A stretch of 64,000 bases of DNA from positions 23,091,409 to 23,155,408 of the forward strand of contig VZSR01003807.1 of the NCBI GenBank assembly GCA_013398615.1. The letters run 5' to 3'. This document shows positions 1 to 12,699 of the stretch, piece by piece; position 1 is the first letter of the stretch, and the number at the start of each line of letters is the position of its first letter. The notes below the pieces were generated by a model. The model did no database searches, was not told the DNA's origin, and worked only from the letters and a program-made list of their open reading frames with translations. The stretch comes from Brachypodius melanocephalos. Its lineage: Eukaryota; Chordata; Aves; Passeriformes; Pycnonotidae. Position numbers and translations under genes: made by a program.

Positions 1-1380
1 TTAATAATTCAAGAAGAGACATTGCTACTTTAACTATATATTTAGCTTTTTAGAATATGTGATCTGCAACAAAGATTTTGCAGACTTAGGTGCTGTATGC
101 TCATGTAGAAATGTTCTTCCCTTTCTTATTTTCAGATGCCCTGGCTAAATAAATGTATTTCCCTTTTCTGTCAACATCAAGGAATTTTATACCAATGGCA
201 AGTAAGGAAAAAAAAACCAAGAGAAAACTTTATTCTTAGAACTTTGATTGGGACATTATTTTCTAGCATTACAGTAAGGTTTCCCAGAAAGCTGGTGCCC
301 AAAATGAAAAAAAATGAAAAAAAAAAACCACAAAACAAAACTCAAACAAAAACAAACAAACAAAACCAAACTAATTACTAACATACCAACAACCCAACTA
401 ATTACCTAACATACTTAGCTGTTTCTTCTTTAGTTTTAAGGAATATATTTAACTTGCAGAGAGAGTTTTGAAGATCTTAGTACTCACTCTTTGCACATTT
501 GGGAGCCCAACTACCATTGAACCTTCTGGCTCATGTGTTTTCCCACACAGAGTACAGTATCACTCTGGGTCTAGCACAGTGTAATTGCCACTCATTTATG
601 AAATAAGCACACAATACTACCACAGCCTTTCACATGTAAGATGCAAGAGAGCACGCAGAGGATCAGTAACAGAGCATGCAGCCTTTGGCTAATGAGCCAT
701 GAGCCAAGGCTGCTTACTCCATCATTAGGGTGAGAAAGTGTCAGAGTAGTTCTATAATTTCTGCATCAGCTCATCACCCAAAGAGCATGGCAACTTGCTG
801 AAGCAATGAAGCCCAGAGACCTGTTTCTTTCCAGCCTACTGAGCCATTTGTTATCAGTGTTGTGCTTTCAAAGACAAAACAATTTCTCTGCCTGGAAAAG
901 AGGTAAATTTGCATTCTTAGAAGAAAACTGTTTGGTTGGGTTTTTTTTTTTGTTGGTTTTTTTTTCATTAAAACTCAAAAAGAATAAACCAAAACATTAT
1001 TCAAGGAGTCACAGTAGTGAATCCAGTGCAAGGTAGGGCTGTTTAAAAAGACTTTCTTTAATCCAGGAATGCAAATATTCTGAGCAGTCCCTTAAGAAGG
1101 AAAACATGATTTCATAAGTGTATTTGAGAGCAGGCTCTGAAACACAGGTGCTCTGACTTGCCCACCGAAGGAGCCTCTTGACTGTAAGTCAGATTTTCTC
1201 AAGATCCCTGCAAGCCTGACCTTTTCTGGGTTTCATTGCCTTTGTAAAACTCCTTGTCCCCAAGGAGAGGAAAAGCTACCACCTTTGACTGATGCTAGCA
1301 ACTCCTCTCCTAGGGAGTAAGGAAGAGAGAATCAGATAATTATCAGGAAGAACTTAGTTCATTTTTCACCCATCATATGG
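1..1380. other. Unique DNA, no gene recognised
   Basis: No gene or interspersed repeat is recognised here. It contains an A/C-rich low-complexity stretch at about 301-373 built from AAAAC/CAAAC units, and T-runs at about 939-965. An open frame at 136-381 on the plus strand is mostly a translation of the A-rich tract (Lys/Gln/Thr/Asn-rich tail) and is not a credible gene. Confidence 0.6.
303..373. repeat. A-rich (CAAAA/CAAAC)n low-complexity tract
   Basis: Imperfect pentamer and tetramer repeats of CAAAA and CAAAC type with a run of A. No retroposed gene body is recognised upstream, so this is annotated only as low-complexity sequence. Confidence 0.7.
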
Positions 1381-2160
1381 GAGCTAAGTCATTGCTGCAA
1401 TTAGAGGTTGTTAGCTGTTCCCTAGCCAGTATAAACGAGTAACCAGCAGCTGCAGCTGCTTTGTACTACATTACACAGGAGAAACTGAGCTGCTGCTAGT
1501 AATAAATCAGCATAATTTAATTTTGATTTAATGTTTATTCTTTTTTTCCCTTAGTAGCTACTAGTATTTTGACCCCTTTTAAACATTGTCTCTCACTGTA
1601 ACGCTCATTTTGATAAGCTGCTGCAGACATATCAAACTTTAGTTTCGAAAACATCCTTTTTTCCACAAACCTTCCATCTATAGAGCACCACTGTATCTCC
1701 TCTAATGTTAAACCCATTCAATTACCAATATGTTACTTGCAGTCTTTGTTTCACTTGTGAAGCTTCCTGTGACAGCTCAGCTCTGGAGACAGAGGGGGGT
1801 GTTATGTTTACAGTAAGAACAAGCTGTAATTACAAGCTGCACATATAAATAGGCACCTCCAAACCATAGAGAAAGTCAGTTGCTTTAGCCATTAAAGTTA
1901 TCCAGCAGTGTAAACATTTCAATACTTGTAATGACAGCTTGTTCTCATTTCCTTGCTTGCCGAAACTGGGCTGCTTCTGGCTGCTATCAATTAGCACATC
2001 CTAATGCTTTGCGGGAATGTGGCTGTCAGCGACCCCGCATCCACGTGTCAGGATAGAAGCCATTTGTGTCTGAATATCTGTCCTTGGCTTTCCTAAGCTT
2101 GATGACAGCTTGGGTTGCTAAAACACTCAGTCTGGCACTTCGCTGAGCAACAGCTTGCAA
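1381..2160. promoter_or_regulatory. Candidate conserved non-coding / enhancer-like block
   Basis: What is seen: a perfect 16-bp palindrome at 1445-1460 holding two adjacent CAGCTG E-boxes (1447-1452 and 1453-1458), a CACGTG E-box at 2042-2047, several TGACAG and AATTA cores, and a cluster of CpGs around 1960-2050 in a CpG-poor background. No open frame or repeat family explains it. CAGCTG and CACGTG are established bHLH-type binding cores. That the block is a regulatory element is inference from motif density and CpG retention. It could equally be neutral sequence, because short motifs arise by chance. Confidence 0.25.
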
Positions 2161-2164
2161 GGGC

Positions 2165-2181
2165 AATAATAATAATAATAA
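2165..2181. repeat. (AAT)n microsatellite
   Basis: Short perfect run of AAT units, about five repeats, directly visible. Potentially length-polymorphic. Confidence 0.85.
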
Positions 2182-3420
2182 CAACATATCTTTATAATAT
2201 GGTAATACGCTTATAATGAATAGATCTATTTCTAGCTGAAGAATAACAGGCTACACTGGAACAAGATGGGTTTCAGCTTGATCTCTTTATCCAGTACTCA
2301 GCACCTACTCTAAGGCATCAAAAATAAGTCTCATATTTTATTTATAAAAAGCCTAACTTTTTAAGAGTTGTTGGAAATGGAAGAAGAAATGTATCAGTGA
2401 ATATTTTAGCAGTGTAAATAAATAAAGCATAAGTGATGAAATGTCAGACTAGGTAATTTTTGAGTCTTCTTTAAGCAATAGCTTAGGTGCCTGAGAGCTT
2501 AGAATGGAACAATCGATCTTAACATCATTCATGTAAAGTATTTTCTCCAATGTCTTTGCTCTGAACTATTTCAGTAGTTAAGCTTATGCTTCCTATGATA
2601 CTGTTTCCTAAAAAAAAAAATCATTTGAAGTGTTTTGGTGGAGATAGGCTGCCTCCTCCAAGCATTTCTGTCACCCTCCTTGTTTCGAGTGAGATAGTCA
2701 CATCTGGAAAAGTTATATTTAGTCTAAGTCGCTGCCACTACAGCTGGTCTTCCTCAGTAGCTCAGATAATCTAGTGCATTGCTCTGGGTCATTAGACGTG
2801 GCATGACCCTACATACTGAAAATTTAGAAAGAACCAGCAGCAAACATGAAACCAAATTTTCTGTTTTTCAGGCATCACTCTCGGCTGCTTTAGCTCATCC
2901 CCGTTGCAGCTCATACATGAGTTTCCACAGTAGCTAATTCTGACAATCAGGATCTTGAATTCAATTCCCAGATCCTCCAGTTTGACACAGTGTGACACTA
3001 TCATATTTAATGGTATTTGAGAAGGTTTTGAGCGATTTAAATTCAGAAAAATCAGTTGCATTCAAATGAGCTCTTTATTAATTAGAATTAGATTTATTCT
3101 TTCCCATCTGCAGCATAGACTTCTTTGATTTCTGTATTAGGGGAAAGTAACCACATATTTATGACAAACTTAAGTCCTGTCTCTTCCTCCTCCTCCCTTG
3201 TTCAAAAGAAGCAAAAGTAAGTTGTCTTTCTTTTTTGCCACACTGATAAACATTCAATTGCTTGAAACAAATGGGTTCTCTGAGCGTGCCAAAGCATTTC
3301 AATCAGTTGGCAAGGTCACTGCAACAGTTCGGGCTGCATTTCAGATTATTTGCCAGTTTCAGTTTCAGATTGTTTGCCAGACTTAACACTCAAAATGCTA
3401 CATTTTTCAAAACACTTTTA
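2182..3420. other. Unique DNA, no gene recognised
   Basis: AT-rich sequence with scattered stops in all frames. The open frames at 2586-2774 and 2792-3061 are short and resemble nothing I know. No repeat recognised. Confidence 0.55.
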
Positions 3421-3940
3421 GAATCATAGAAGGATTTTTATTAGAAGGAACTTTTAAGACCATCCATGGGCAGGGACAGCTCCTACTAGACCAGGTCACT
3501 CAGGGCTCCATCCAACCTGGTCCTGAACAATTCCAGGGATAGAACATCCATAACTTCTCTGGGGGATTCTCTGGTGCCTCATCAACGTCACAGCCAGAAT
3601 TTCCTCCTAATATCTAATCTGGATTTATTCTTTCTTAGCTTGAATCCATTCCCGTTTTTCCTGTCACTACATGCTCTTGTAAAAAGTCCCTCTCCCTGTT
3701 TCCTGTAGGCTCCCTTCAGGTACCAGAAGGCTGCAGTTAGGTCAGCTCTAAGAGGGCTCCTTTCCAGGCTGAACAAATTCAACTCTCTCAGCCTGTCCTC
3801 AGATGAGAGCTGTTCCATTCCTCTAATTATCTTGGTGTCCCTCTTCTGGATTCTTTCCAACAGGCCCATGTTTTTCTTGTGCTGAGAACTCCAGAGCTGG
3901 ATTCAGTTCTCCAGGTGGAGTCTCATCAGAGCGGAAAGCA
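3421..3940 (-). mobile_element. CR1 LINE fragment, 5'-truncated
   Basis: A CR1 non-LTR retrotransposon copy lying antisense to the given strand. Its 3' end is on the left, with a GAATCATAGA octamer-like terminus at 3421. The minus strand from about 3869 to 3588 encodes the C-terminal part of the CR1 ORF2 protein, with recognisable stretches such as LERIQKRDTKIIRGMEQLS, RLRELNLFSLE and FWYLKGAYRKQGEGLF. In the full element ORF2 carries an endonuclease and a reverse transcriptase, and both are missing here because of 5' truncation near 3940. This copy is a dead fragment. The exact subfamily cannot be set without alignment. Confidence 0.9.
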
Positions 3941-6900
3941 AGCGGCTTAATGTTTGTCCATCTTATATTTAACAGCTATAATACAATAAAATTTCCTCCA
4001 TTTTTGTTTCATTAATTTTTGTCAATAAATATTGAACTTGTTGAGAAGAAAATTTCAATTATTTTCAAATTATTTGAAAATTAATATTGCATCAAAAGTT
4101 TTGGAGGAAGGAATAGGGTCATAGAGAGGGTCTGAGCATTGGCCTCCTCCTTGACTCCATCAGAATACAGGATAACTTGAAGGAGGTTGTTCTCACTCCT
4201 CCTTGTTGAAGTTATGATGCTTAAGTAATGTGTCCCTATCCCCCAAAAAAGAATGCTCCAGGTCAGTAGGAAAAATGCTTTGGGGCACTTTGTGAGCCAC
4301 TACCCATGGAGTCTACTTTCTAATCCTGCAGATATTGGCATTGTACAGTTTTTCATGAGGGAACAACTTGGGAACAATCATGACCTTATCTGTACCTTAG
4401 GGTTTTGGGGGGGAAAAGCAAGCAAAGTAACTAAATACACCTTAGTGTATAAGGAGAATAAATCTCCTTATCTCATACTCTAGCCAAACATTTCACCTTT
4501 TTTGTATAAATATAGGTGAACTTATATCACAGACAAAGTTAAAAAACATTATATCACCAAATCAGGAAGCTGACAGAGAACTCTTGCCTGTGAAAGCTAA
4601 CAGTGTGTAGAGGAACAGAGAATGAAATGTTCTTTGCTTTAGATTTGTAATAAAACTTTCAGGGCTTCACAGTGCCTCTGGTAGCTCTTCAGACCCTCTC
4701 AAAGGAGCTGTGACTCATCAGCTGAAGAATGTGAGTCTGGGGCTCACTTTTTTTCCCTGAGGCCATGCCACTTTCACTTTAGTGCCTACATCCATAACAG
4801 AAGTTGAAAATGTTATGATTCTGCATTGTTTGGCACATTCCACACTCCTAGGAATAAAATGATTATGCTGGAAAGAAGGACAGATGTGATTATGTAAAAC
4901 ATTCCTACATTTGCAACAAGTTATTGCTCTGGTCTGTACAAGTAACTCACGGTTAAAATTTCATGTTAATAGCATTGGGGACTAGCAGGAGACAAAGCCG
5001 ATATAATGAAAGAAGCTAATAAAGCAAGGCATCTCTGGACCTTCTGCCTCCCTCTGTCATCTGTGCTTTAATTCAGCTGCACATCCTAAATTTTATGGTA
5101 ATATGAACTTTAAAACACTAACTGGGAAAAATTTGGCTAATGTATATGTGAATCAAGAAGGCTTTTGATAAAATTGAAGAAGAAAGAAAGGCAAATGCTG
5201 TCGGATCTGAGCCCTCCAGAGCATTTTTGTGTGGGTTTCTGGGTTGTATGTATTTTTCACAGATCCATGTTCCAAAACAACTGATGTGGAACACACAGGG
5301 AAGAAAAATGTGGCCAGAAACATTCCTATGAGTTCTAATTTTCTTTGAATGAAAAATGACTTCAAAAAGACCTGGAAAGTTTAAAAGATGATATTGCAAT
5401 GCCAGAATGACAACATTTGTGACACTCTTATTGTGAATCAATATTAGAATGATATAATGTCAGCACAAGTTATCCTACTATGGAGATTAACACATCAGGA
5501 AATTTAAGACCTAATGATGCTGTGTGTGGAAAACTTGTAGCAAGAGATACAAAGAAAAGCAGAGTTAGTGCTCTATCAGTAAATCTGAGACCTAAATCAA
5601 GTAGAAAAACAAACAAAAAATCTGCAAAAAAATACATTGCTTAGTGTGTCTTTCCTCCTCTGAATAGCATCCATAATCATGAATAACACTGACTCCCTGT
5701 CCAGACAGAATACTGCTCACCACAGGAAAGGAAAAGATGGGAAGAATGTCGGTCTGTAAGTCCCTTCTGCCCAGCCAAATTCTAAGATTTCCAGAGTCCC
5801 TCTGACACAGACATAAATCAGAGCCTCATGCCATGAGCACTTTCAGCTGGGGAAATAGGCTGACTTAATAGTACATTTATACAGTAAAAAAAGGGCACAG
5901 AAGAATGAAGAATAAGGCCTGTCGTGTGCAAATAATGTACGACGAGGTGAGAATTAGGATCTTGACAAGTAATAATAAGAGCTTTTAGGCAGTAGGCAGC
6001 CAATTCTGCTGAGGAGAGAACCTTCAGCCTGAGAGAACTACTGGGACATTTCCTTACTAAGACAAATGCCCTGAAATGATGTCAGGACTAAGAAGTATTT
6101 TTGCACAGCTCACTCCCAAACCCAACTCACACGCTCTGATTAGTCCCACTCTTTGCTCAGAGCCAGGTGTACAGCATGGTTGAAAACAATGAGGACACAG
6201 ATGGACTTGGATGGGAATACTGCTACCAAGAATAGTGAGAACATGACCCAGAAGATCAGAAACAAGCATTAGGTGTAAATTTTAAAATTGTGAAAATTCC
6301 AAAATTCTTTACAGAAATGCTTGAACTGCATCGATGTAAGTGGATTAGGATCCATTTGAATACAAAAAAAGAATCAGGAAGCCTGCCAGAACAAAACCTA
6401 TGACACAGTATCAATATACCAAATTTATATATACCAGTTATAAACCAAAGAATCATTAAAGTAAAATAAGAAACTATTGGAAGAGCTAAAGGGAAGACTA
6501 CAAGGCATACACTTTGCCTTTTTTAGTAATTTACAGAAGGTTAATTGTGGAGCTTTCTAACTTCATAACTGAAAGAGAACTTTATATAAGACCAGGTAAT
6601 TGTTGCAAGACCATTTGGTTGAATAACCAAACAATCAAAAATTATTTTCATATCTTCTGCAAAGCACTACAGATGTATAAAAGATCTATATGACTGTTTA
6701 TTGCTTATACAAACTTAATTAAGCTGAACTCAAGAATCTGTACTAATGCAAATAGTTTAGGCCTTGGGCTCAAAATGTGCAGCCAAGTACTTATTATACT
6801 TATTATCTCCTTAGTGCACTTTTTATTTCCCTTCCCTTCTGCTCCCTGCTATATATCATCAGCAATTTTTAGCTTGATTTTTTCACTTGCTAAAATTAGT

Positions 6901-6971
6901 TTGGGAATTTTACAAATAAATAAACCAAACCCACACACACTTCTACAAGAATATTCCTTAGTGAAGAAGCA

Positions 6972-6972
<1 letters not shown>
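3941..6972. other. Unique DNA, no gene recognised
   Basis: No gene or repeat family recognised. At 4061-4081 there is a 9-bp inverted repeat (ATTTTCAAA / TTTGAAAAT) with a 3-base loop. Open frames at 4253-4483, 5118-5441 and 6057-6456 are short, overlap one another on different frames and carry no recognisable domain. Confidence 0.55.
4061..4081. repeat. Short AT-rich inverted repeat
   Basis: Perfect 9-bp arms (4061-4069 and 4073-4081) separated by TTA. In such AT-rich DNA this can occur by chance, and no function is assigned. Confidence 0.8.
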
Positions 6973-7008
<36 letters not shown>

Positions 7009-7010
7009 AC
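6973..7010. repeat. (CA)n microsatellite
   Basis: About 15 uninterrupted AC units followed by an AT interruption and three further units. It produces the Cys-Val and Thr-His repeats in the two open frames crossing it, which are therefore artefacts. Confidence 0.97.
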
Positions 7011-7454
7011 TTGCCCCAATTTTCTCTTATTGACCTCTTGCTCTTCTGTAAACATTTTCCTGTTCAGGTAGGCATTTTCAGCAGGAGTTATCAAATAAAA
7101 AAAGGGATCATTTAGGAAGCTGTAGGGAAACTTCACCGTATGGTATGCCCAAAGGATACACCAGCAACCCATCGTGTCATACTGCTGTATTAAATATCCC
7201 TCATTGCCTCCACTTGTAGCACAGGTCTGAACCAGAAAATGTGAGAAAATGCATACATGACAGTTCTCATTCTCCAAGTAGTTCACAGCAAACATTGTAT
7301 CTAAGGAATGGAATAAGAATATGCAGGGAGAATAAAAACTGCGTTGAGCAGACCAGGTATTACTTTTTCTGCTCCTGAATGGTTTCCATGTTCAGTAGCA
7401 TGCAGACCATCCAGTGCAGAAAGGTAAGCATACTGCTCCAGTGCCTAACTTGCT

Positions 7455-7560
7455 GTATTATTATATCAAAACTATTACATTATATTAATTATATTAATTA
7501 TTATATATTACATTATTTGTATTAGAATAGTATATATTATTATATCACAGATATAATAAA
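7455..7560. repeat. AT-rich low-complexity patch
   Basis: Almost pure A/T with repeated ATTAATTAT, TATATTA and similar units. Low-complexity DNA with weak internal self-complementarity. Confidence 0.75.
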
Positions 7561-7868
7561 AGCCCTCAGCTTTCTGATTCAACAGATGACCAACTATTGC
7601 CCTGCAATGTAAGAAGAATACAATGCAAGTACTCGTGAGGCCTTTTGGTGTACATGCACACAGAAGGTGCAAGGCACCTGAGAGTCTGACCTAGAAATTC
7701 ATCTATTCTGAGGCCTCTTTAAATCCTTTGCATTCTCTCTTTGGAGCCTTGAATGAAAATAAAAGCTTTTAGCTCTGCTCCTTTTTTATAGAAGTCTCCA
7801 CCACCAACCACTGTTAAAGTTTCACACAGCGAAGTGCCTGAAGAACCTCTGCTGAAGCTCTGTGACTT

Positions 7869-7926
7869 AGGAAAAAAGCAAAAGAGAAAGAAACAAGGAA
7901 AGAAGGAAGGAGGAAGAGAAAGACAG
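7869..7926 (+). repeat. Polypurine (GAAA/GGAA)n tract
   Basis: Almost entirely A and G on the plus strand, with isolated C interruptions. Built from AAGAAGGAAGGAGG-like units. Low-complexity. Confidence 0.8.
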
Positions 7927-8351
7927 CTTACTTCTACTGTCTTTGAAAAAGTGGAGTAAGGTGGGATTAAAGCATCAGATGAGACAGTTCAGACACAAAG
8001 CATAACTGATCAAAAAATGAGGTTCGACAGAGGTTAGAACTTCTGTCTGCTGGCTGTTTTTTGGCAGCTGCTTCTGCAAAAGAGACCACTTGCTCTTCAG
8101 ACCACTGGCTGAGGACAAAACTCAGCATCCATCACTGGCACAAAAAGCTCTCTGTTGCTCATGAGCAACACTGCTTGTGCTGTAGCCCTGAAGGGTGGAG
8201 GGTGGGCTCTCTAGATTGTTTACTCTTGGCTAAACTGGACTGTATTCAGGTATCAACCCGATAACACCTGACAGGAAAAAAATCACAAAGGTTTTGGCAG
8301 TAATCAGGCCTGCAGATCATCATCCACTGTCTTTTCTTTTTGTAGAAACAT

Positions 8352-9231
8352 TGAAGGATAGAATGATTTGGGTTGAAAAGGACCCCTCTGCCATGGGCAG
8401 GGATGCCACACACTAGGATCAAGGTGTTGAAATCCTCATTCAACTTGGCCTTGAACACTTCCAGGGATGGGACATCCACAACTCTTGGCAACTTGCTTCA
8501 ATCTCTCCCCACTCCCACAGTATGGGATTTTCTTCCTAAATCTAATCTAAACTAATTCCCTAATCTAATCTATTTCACTTTAAAGCTAGTCCCCCTTCCC
8601 CTATCACTGCATACCCTTGTCAAAGGTCCCTTTCCTGATGTCTTTCAGGCCTCCTTTAGTTACTGAAAGGTTGCTATAAAATCTCCCCATAGCCTTCTGT
8701 TCTCCAGGCTGAGCATTCCCAACTCTTTCAGCCTGTCTCTATAAGAGAGTTGATCCAGCCCTCTGATTATCGTGGTGTCTCTTCTCTGAACTCACTCTCA
8801 CAAGCCCGTACCCTTCCTGTGCTGGGGAACGCCAGGCTGGATGCAGTACACATGGTGGTGTTCCAGAGGCACAATCCCCTCCCTTGCCCTGCTGGCCACG
8901 TTGCTTTTGATCCAGCGCAGGACACGTTTGGCTTTCTGGGCTGTGGCTGCACCAAGTCTCTCAGAGCTTTTCATCCACCAATACTCCCCAGCCCTCCTCC
9001 TTAGGGCTGTTCTCAATCCTTGTCCATCCTGCCTCTATTTGTGCTTGGGATTGTCCAGGTCCAAGTGCAGGACCTTCCTCTTGGCTTGTTGAACTTTATG
9101 AGGTTCATATGGAGCCACCTGAGCCTGTCAAAGTCCTGAGGATGACATCCTTTCCCTCCAGTGTGTTAACTGTGCCACACAGCTTGGTGGCTCAGCAAAC
9201 TTGCTGAGGGTGCATAAAATCCCAACTGTTT
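8352..9231 (-). mobile_element. CR1 LINE fragment, about 0.9 kb
   Basis: A minus-strand CR1 copy, 3' end on the left. The minus-strand frame near 8491-8380 gives the conserved ORF2 C-terminus (VVDVPSLEVFKAKL followed by the usual short tail). Further right, the copy continues through the region encoding QKAKRVLRWIKSNVASRAREG and the segment with GAGGTTCATATGG, CCTGTCAAAGTCC and CAGCTTGGTGG that marks the part of CR1 ORF2 upstream of it. Homology fades at about 9231, the 5' truncation. Multiple frameshifts and stops make it non-functional. The 3' octamer repeat is degraded, so it is probably an older insertion than the copy at 50.8 kb. Confidence 0.9.
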
Positions 9232-12200
9232 AATTTGAATTTATGTTTATTTTATTTTATTTGCACTTCACTTTTAATTATGAGTTGTCATTATTTAATT
9301 TAAAAATTACCTTTCTAACACAAAATCCATACCACAAGTTGAAATGGGATGTAATTATAATTTTTTGGTATCATTATGAAATTAAATTATAAGAACATCT
9401 TACACAATTGCAACTAAACATTCTAAATTGCACTTTATTAGTGAAGTTGGAAGTGAAGCTGGAAATTAAGTGAAGCTTAATTCAAACAGGAAACAGGACT
9501 GGGTGTTGATAGGAATCAGTTACAAATGAAAAATTGATCACTAATTGACCAAAACTTCACAGATAATCAACCAAATAACAGCTAATCAAACAAGAGTTAC
9601 AAGTTAAACAAATAAATCCAACACTCACAGTCCCTCCTTTTGATACCCTGCTCCCTACGAGACTTCATTCACTGACCATTTAAGAGACTAGAGGTTTTTA
9701 GAGGTCATCTTTGCTCAAATTGTAAATAGACTTGAGACCGATTTCATAAAACAAAGCCTTCAGCACCAGCGACTCCTGTCACAGCACATTATCTCCTCAG
9801 TAGTGTTGGCACAGCTGCCTGAGAGGCTTTGCTGTGAACCAGACCAAGGAGTTGATAAAACTGTAAATAATCCCATGGATTTTTTTTTTCTTCAAGTCAG
9901 ATCACTTTCTCTGTCTAGATCTCCACAGGAGTGGGAACATGCAGGGAGGTGACCATTATCTACTGCCTGCTACTCCAAAATTCTGGGTCACAGCCTCACA
10001 ACTCATTTTTTTAGTTGTTCCTTTTAAACAGTTGCATGTTTAAACATGCAACAGTTGTTCCTTTTAAACAGATAATACATGGAAAAGCAGTAATAAATAC
10101 TTGGCATTTAAAACATTACCCAGAACCTCAAACTTTGGAATGAGGTATGTGGTGAAGCCTTAAAGCTGTGCACAACTGCACTTCTGCACAAGACTGAAAT
10201 ATAGAATATTCATGATGTTGAAATTTCTTTTTTTCCTTCACTTAAATACTTTCCTGCCAGTATCCAAAAATCTTCCTCTTGCTTGCACCAAGTTTGCAGC
10301 AGCCAGGCTCAGGTTGCTGGACACTCTGGATTCTGTCTCCACCTGACAGAGGACATGGGGATGTGTTCAGACTACTCTGCTGGCTGGAGCCTTGAACCAA
10401 AGCATCTGTGCCTGACTTGGGAAAGCTGAGCTGTAACAGACTGCCCCTCATCACTTCAGTCTATCCAGGACACTGCAGTGGAAACCTACCCCTACAATTA
10501 TGGGTCTCTTGTGCAGGAAACACCAAGCCTTGCCTCAGATGAGCAATAATAAGTGGAAGCTGGGGGATTTATAATGTGCAGTTGTGAGGAAATCTGTCTC
10601 GAGAACATGTACTTAACTGATGGTATAGACATGCTGAGAGCTATTCCGCTGAGAGCAGTTTATTCCTGCAACATTCAGTTACTTCTTCAGGGGACTTTAA
10701 ATATCATTTCTTGTGGCACAGATGATCACAGGTATTCAGGCACATACAAGAAATGTAAGCTTTCCAGAGCACTATTTCACTGAGGCACAGATGGAGCTGT
10801 ATGATTTATTTGAAGTCATCCAGGGATACAGCAGCAATCAACCTCACCAGGACTATTCCCCAAAGCGCAGCCAGACTTCATAATAGATGCTGACTAAGTA
10901 CACAGTCAGCACGAGGAGTAGAAATGGATTCCTCTGCTGAATTCTGTTTATTGCTATAAACAATTTACATGGATAGCAGCTTGTTATGGGGTTGGTGATT
11001 CATTGAGAAGTCTTACTGGATCATACTTTCTGTACAGCTTGAACTGCAGGTGCAACTGGTGTCTGTGAGGCTGGGCGGTTGGCTACGTTTTGGCCAACTT
11101 GTCAGCAATTCAAATGGGATTTCTAAACCATAACATCACATTCAGTGGCAGGTGGCAGAAAATCCTGCAGAGAGGAAGGAGGTATGGAAAAAGGCATCAA
11201 GTTTTGAGTTACACTCATAATCTAAAGATAACATATCACTGAAGACACGGGGGCAGTTCTCATACCATCTCCACAGTCTGCCTTTATCTTCATTGATTTT
11301 TAAGTGTCACTGATGGTGATCTCAGCCCAACTTCTGTTTTACACAAAGATATTTTATACAACTTGACTATTACAAAGGTCTTGCACCATTCATTGGCACC
11401 TACTGTAAGATTGCTTTTAACCAGCAGCACAGATTGGAAGGATCTTAAGAGGAATGGGATTCAGACCCCCACTCTGCTCTGTTTACCATCCTCTCGAACA
11501 TATGTTGAGAAGCCTACGATGGTTTGCTGTAACAACCAACTCACTGTGACGAATGGGTTATAATATTTTACTGCACTTGGCATAGTATATGAAGTGGCAT
11601 CTGCAGAGAGCATATTTCAGGATTTATTCAAGTGCAAGCATTGAAACCTTCACGTTCTTTGCAAGAGGCAAAAGGAAATAAAGACTTCAGTTTGGGGTTT
11701 TTTATAAAAATGTAACATCCTTTGAAAGGGTTTGCTCTGGTTTTGCCATTTTGAGGTACTAAATACAAAGCAATTTGGCAGAGTTATGCTTAAATTATAT
11801 TCTTACATTTGCCACTGTGTATAACTTGAGAGGAAGAAGGCTGTTTGTGAGATTCTTGGATATAAATAGCTCTGTTAGATGCTCCAGGGAAACTGCCTGA
11901 GTCAGGCAAACAGGAGGAGACAATGACCAGCACAAGCTGCCAAAATCTGGACAATCCAACAGGCCTCTTCTGTGGGGTTTATCCGCACACATTTGACACG
12001 GGTCTGTGGTGTATCAGTGAGATATCATTGCTGACATTAACACCTGCTGACATTGTCACCTCAGGTTGCTCTTTGCCATTTAGTTTCCTTTCTGTTATAG
12101 AAAGTGGGCTTTTCTAAGTGGAGGAACAGCACCATACCTGTCCTATATAATAGAGGACAGCTGTAATATTATGGTATTAATAATTGTAAAAACAAGCTGT

Positions 12201-12699
12201 GGACTGATGCAGTAACCACAATTTGTCCTCCCATCAATTTTAAACCAGAGATTTTTCCTGAATATCAACATATTCATTCCCAATACCCAGCTGCTGAAAG
12301 AATTAAGCACTCTTTTAAGCTCTCTTTTAGCTTGACATCATTACATTTCCATTAAAAGCTGCCATGTGGCTGGTTTTCAAGCACAGTGGAAAATTATCAT
12401 CATGCTCTATCACTCTGTCCTTCTTTCCAAACCAAATGTCCACTTTCTCCTGTTAAAGGCAGCACTAGAATGTTGACACTGAATGTCTTCTATTTGAATT
12501 TGTCAGATTGCTGCCTGGTCGTTACTCAGTTGGTCCCAGAAAACAGCAAAACTCAATCTGTGTGAAAGTCAAATGAGGAAAATCCAGCTGTGGGAGAGAA
12601 AACAAAGTAAAGCAAAATAAAATAAACCAAAACAAACTCACTACTATGAGACAAACAAAAATCCAGTTTTTTGTGTTTATCCTGTAGTAATACAACTAC
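9232..12699. other. Unique DNA, no gene recognised
   Basis: AT-rich just after the CR1 (9230-9480), then mixed composition. It contains the 40-bp duplication with palindrome at 10013-10071. Open frames at 10242-10454, 10553-10783, 11363-11563 and 11923-12117 are under 80 codons and unrecognised. A/C-rich AAAATAAA-type sequence lies at about 12600-12640. Confidence 0.55.
10013..10071. repeat. 19-bp direct repeats enclosing a 22-bp perfect palindrome
   Basis: AGTTGTTCCTTTTAAACAG occurs at 10013-10031 and again, without a mismatch, at 10053-10071. Between them, 10031-10052 is a perfect 22-bp palindrome whose left arm is GTTGCATGTTT. The arrangement is 1.5 copies of a 40-bp unit. A local duplication caused by replication slippage or template switching at a hairpin would produce it. 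A recent DNA-transposon footprint is less likely because no terminal repeats of a known family are visible. Confidence 0.9.

Larger units (their letters stand above)
7011..8351. other. Unique DNA with AT-rich and polypurine patches
   Basis: No gene recognised. It holds an AT-rich patch of TATTA/TTAAT units at about 7455-7560 and a polypurine stretch at about 7869-7926 made of GAAA and GGAA units. The open frame at 8061-8264 is short and unrecognised. Confidence 0.6.

Noticed and set aside
136..381. 81-codon open frame, plus strand
   Set aside because: The C-terminal half translates an A/C-rich low-complexity tract, and no domain is visible.
6849..7295. 148-codon open frame, minus strand
   Set aside because: It crosses the CA microsatellite and contains an alternating Cys-Val run. 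It is a repeat artefact with no recognised domain.
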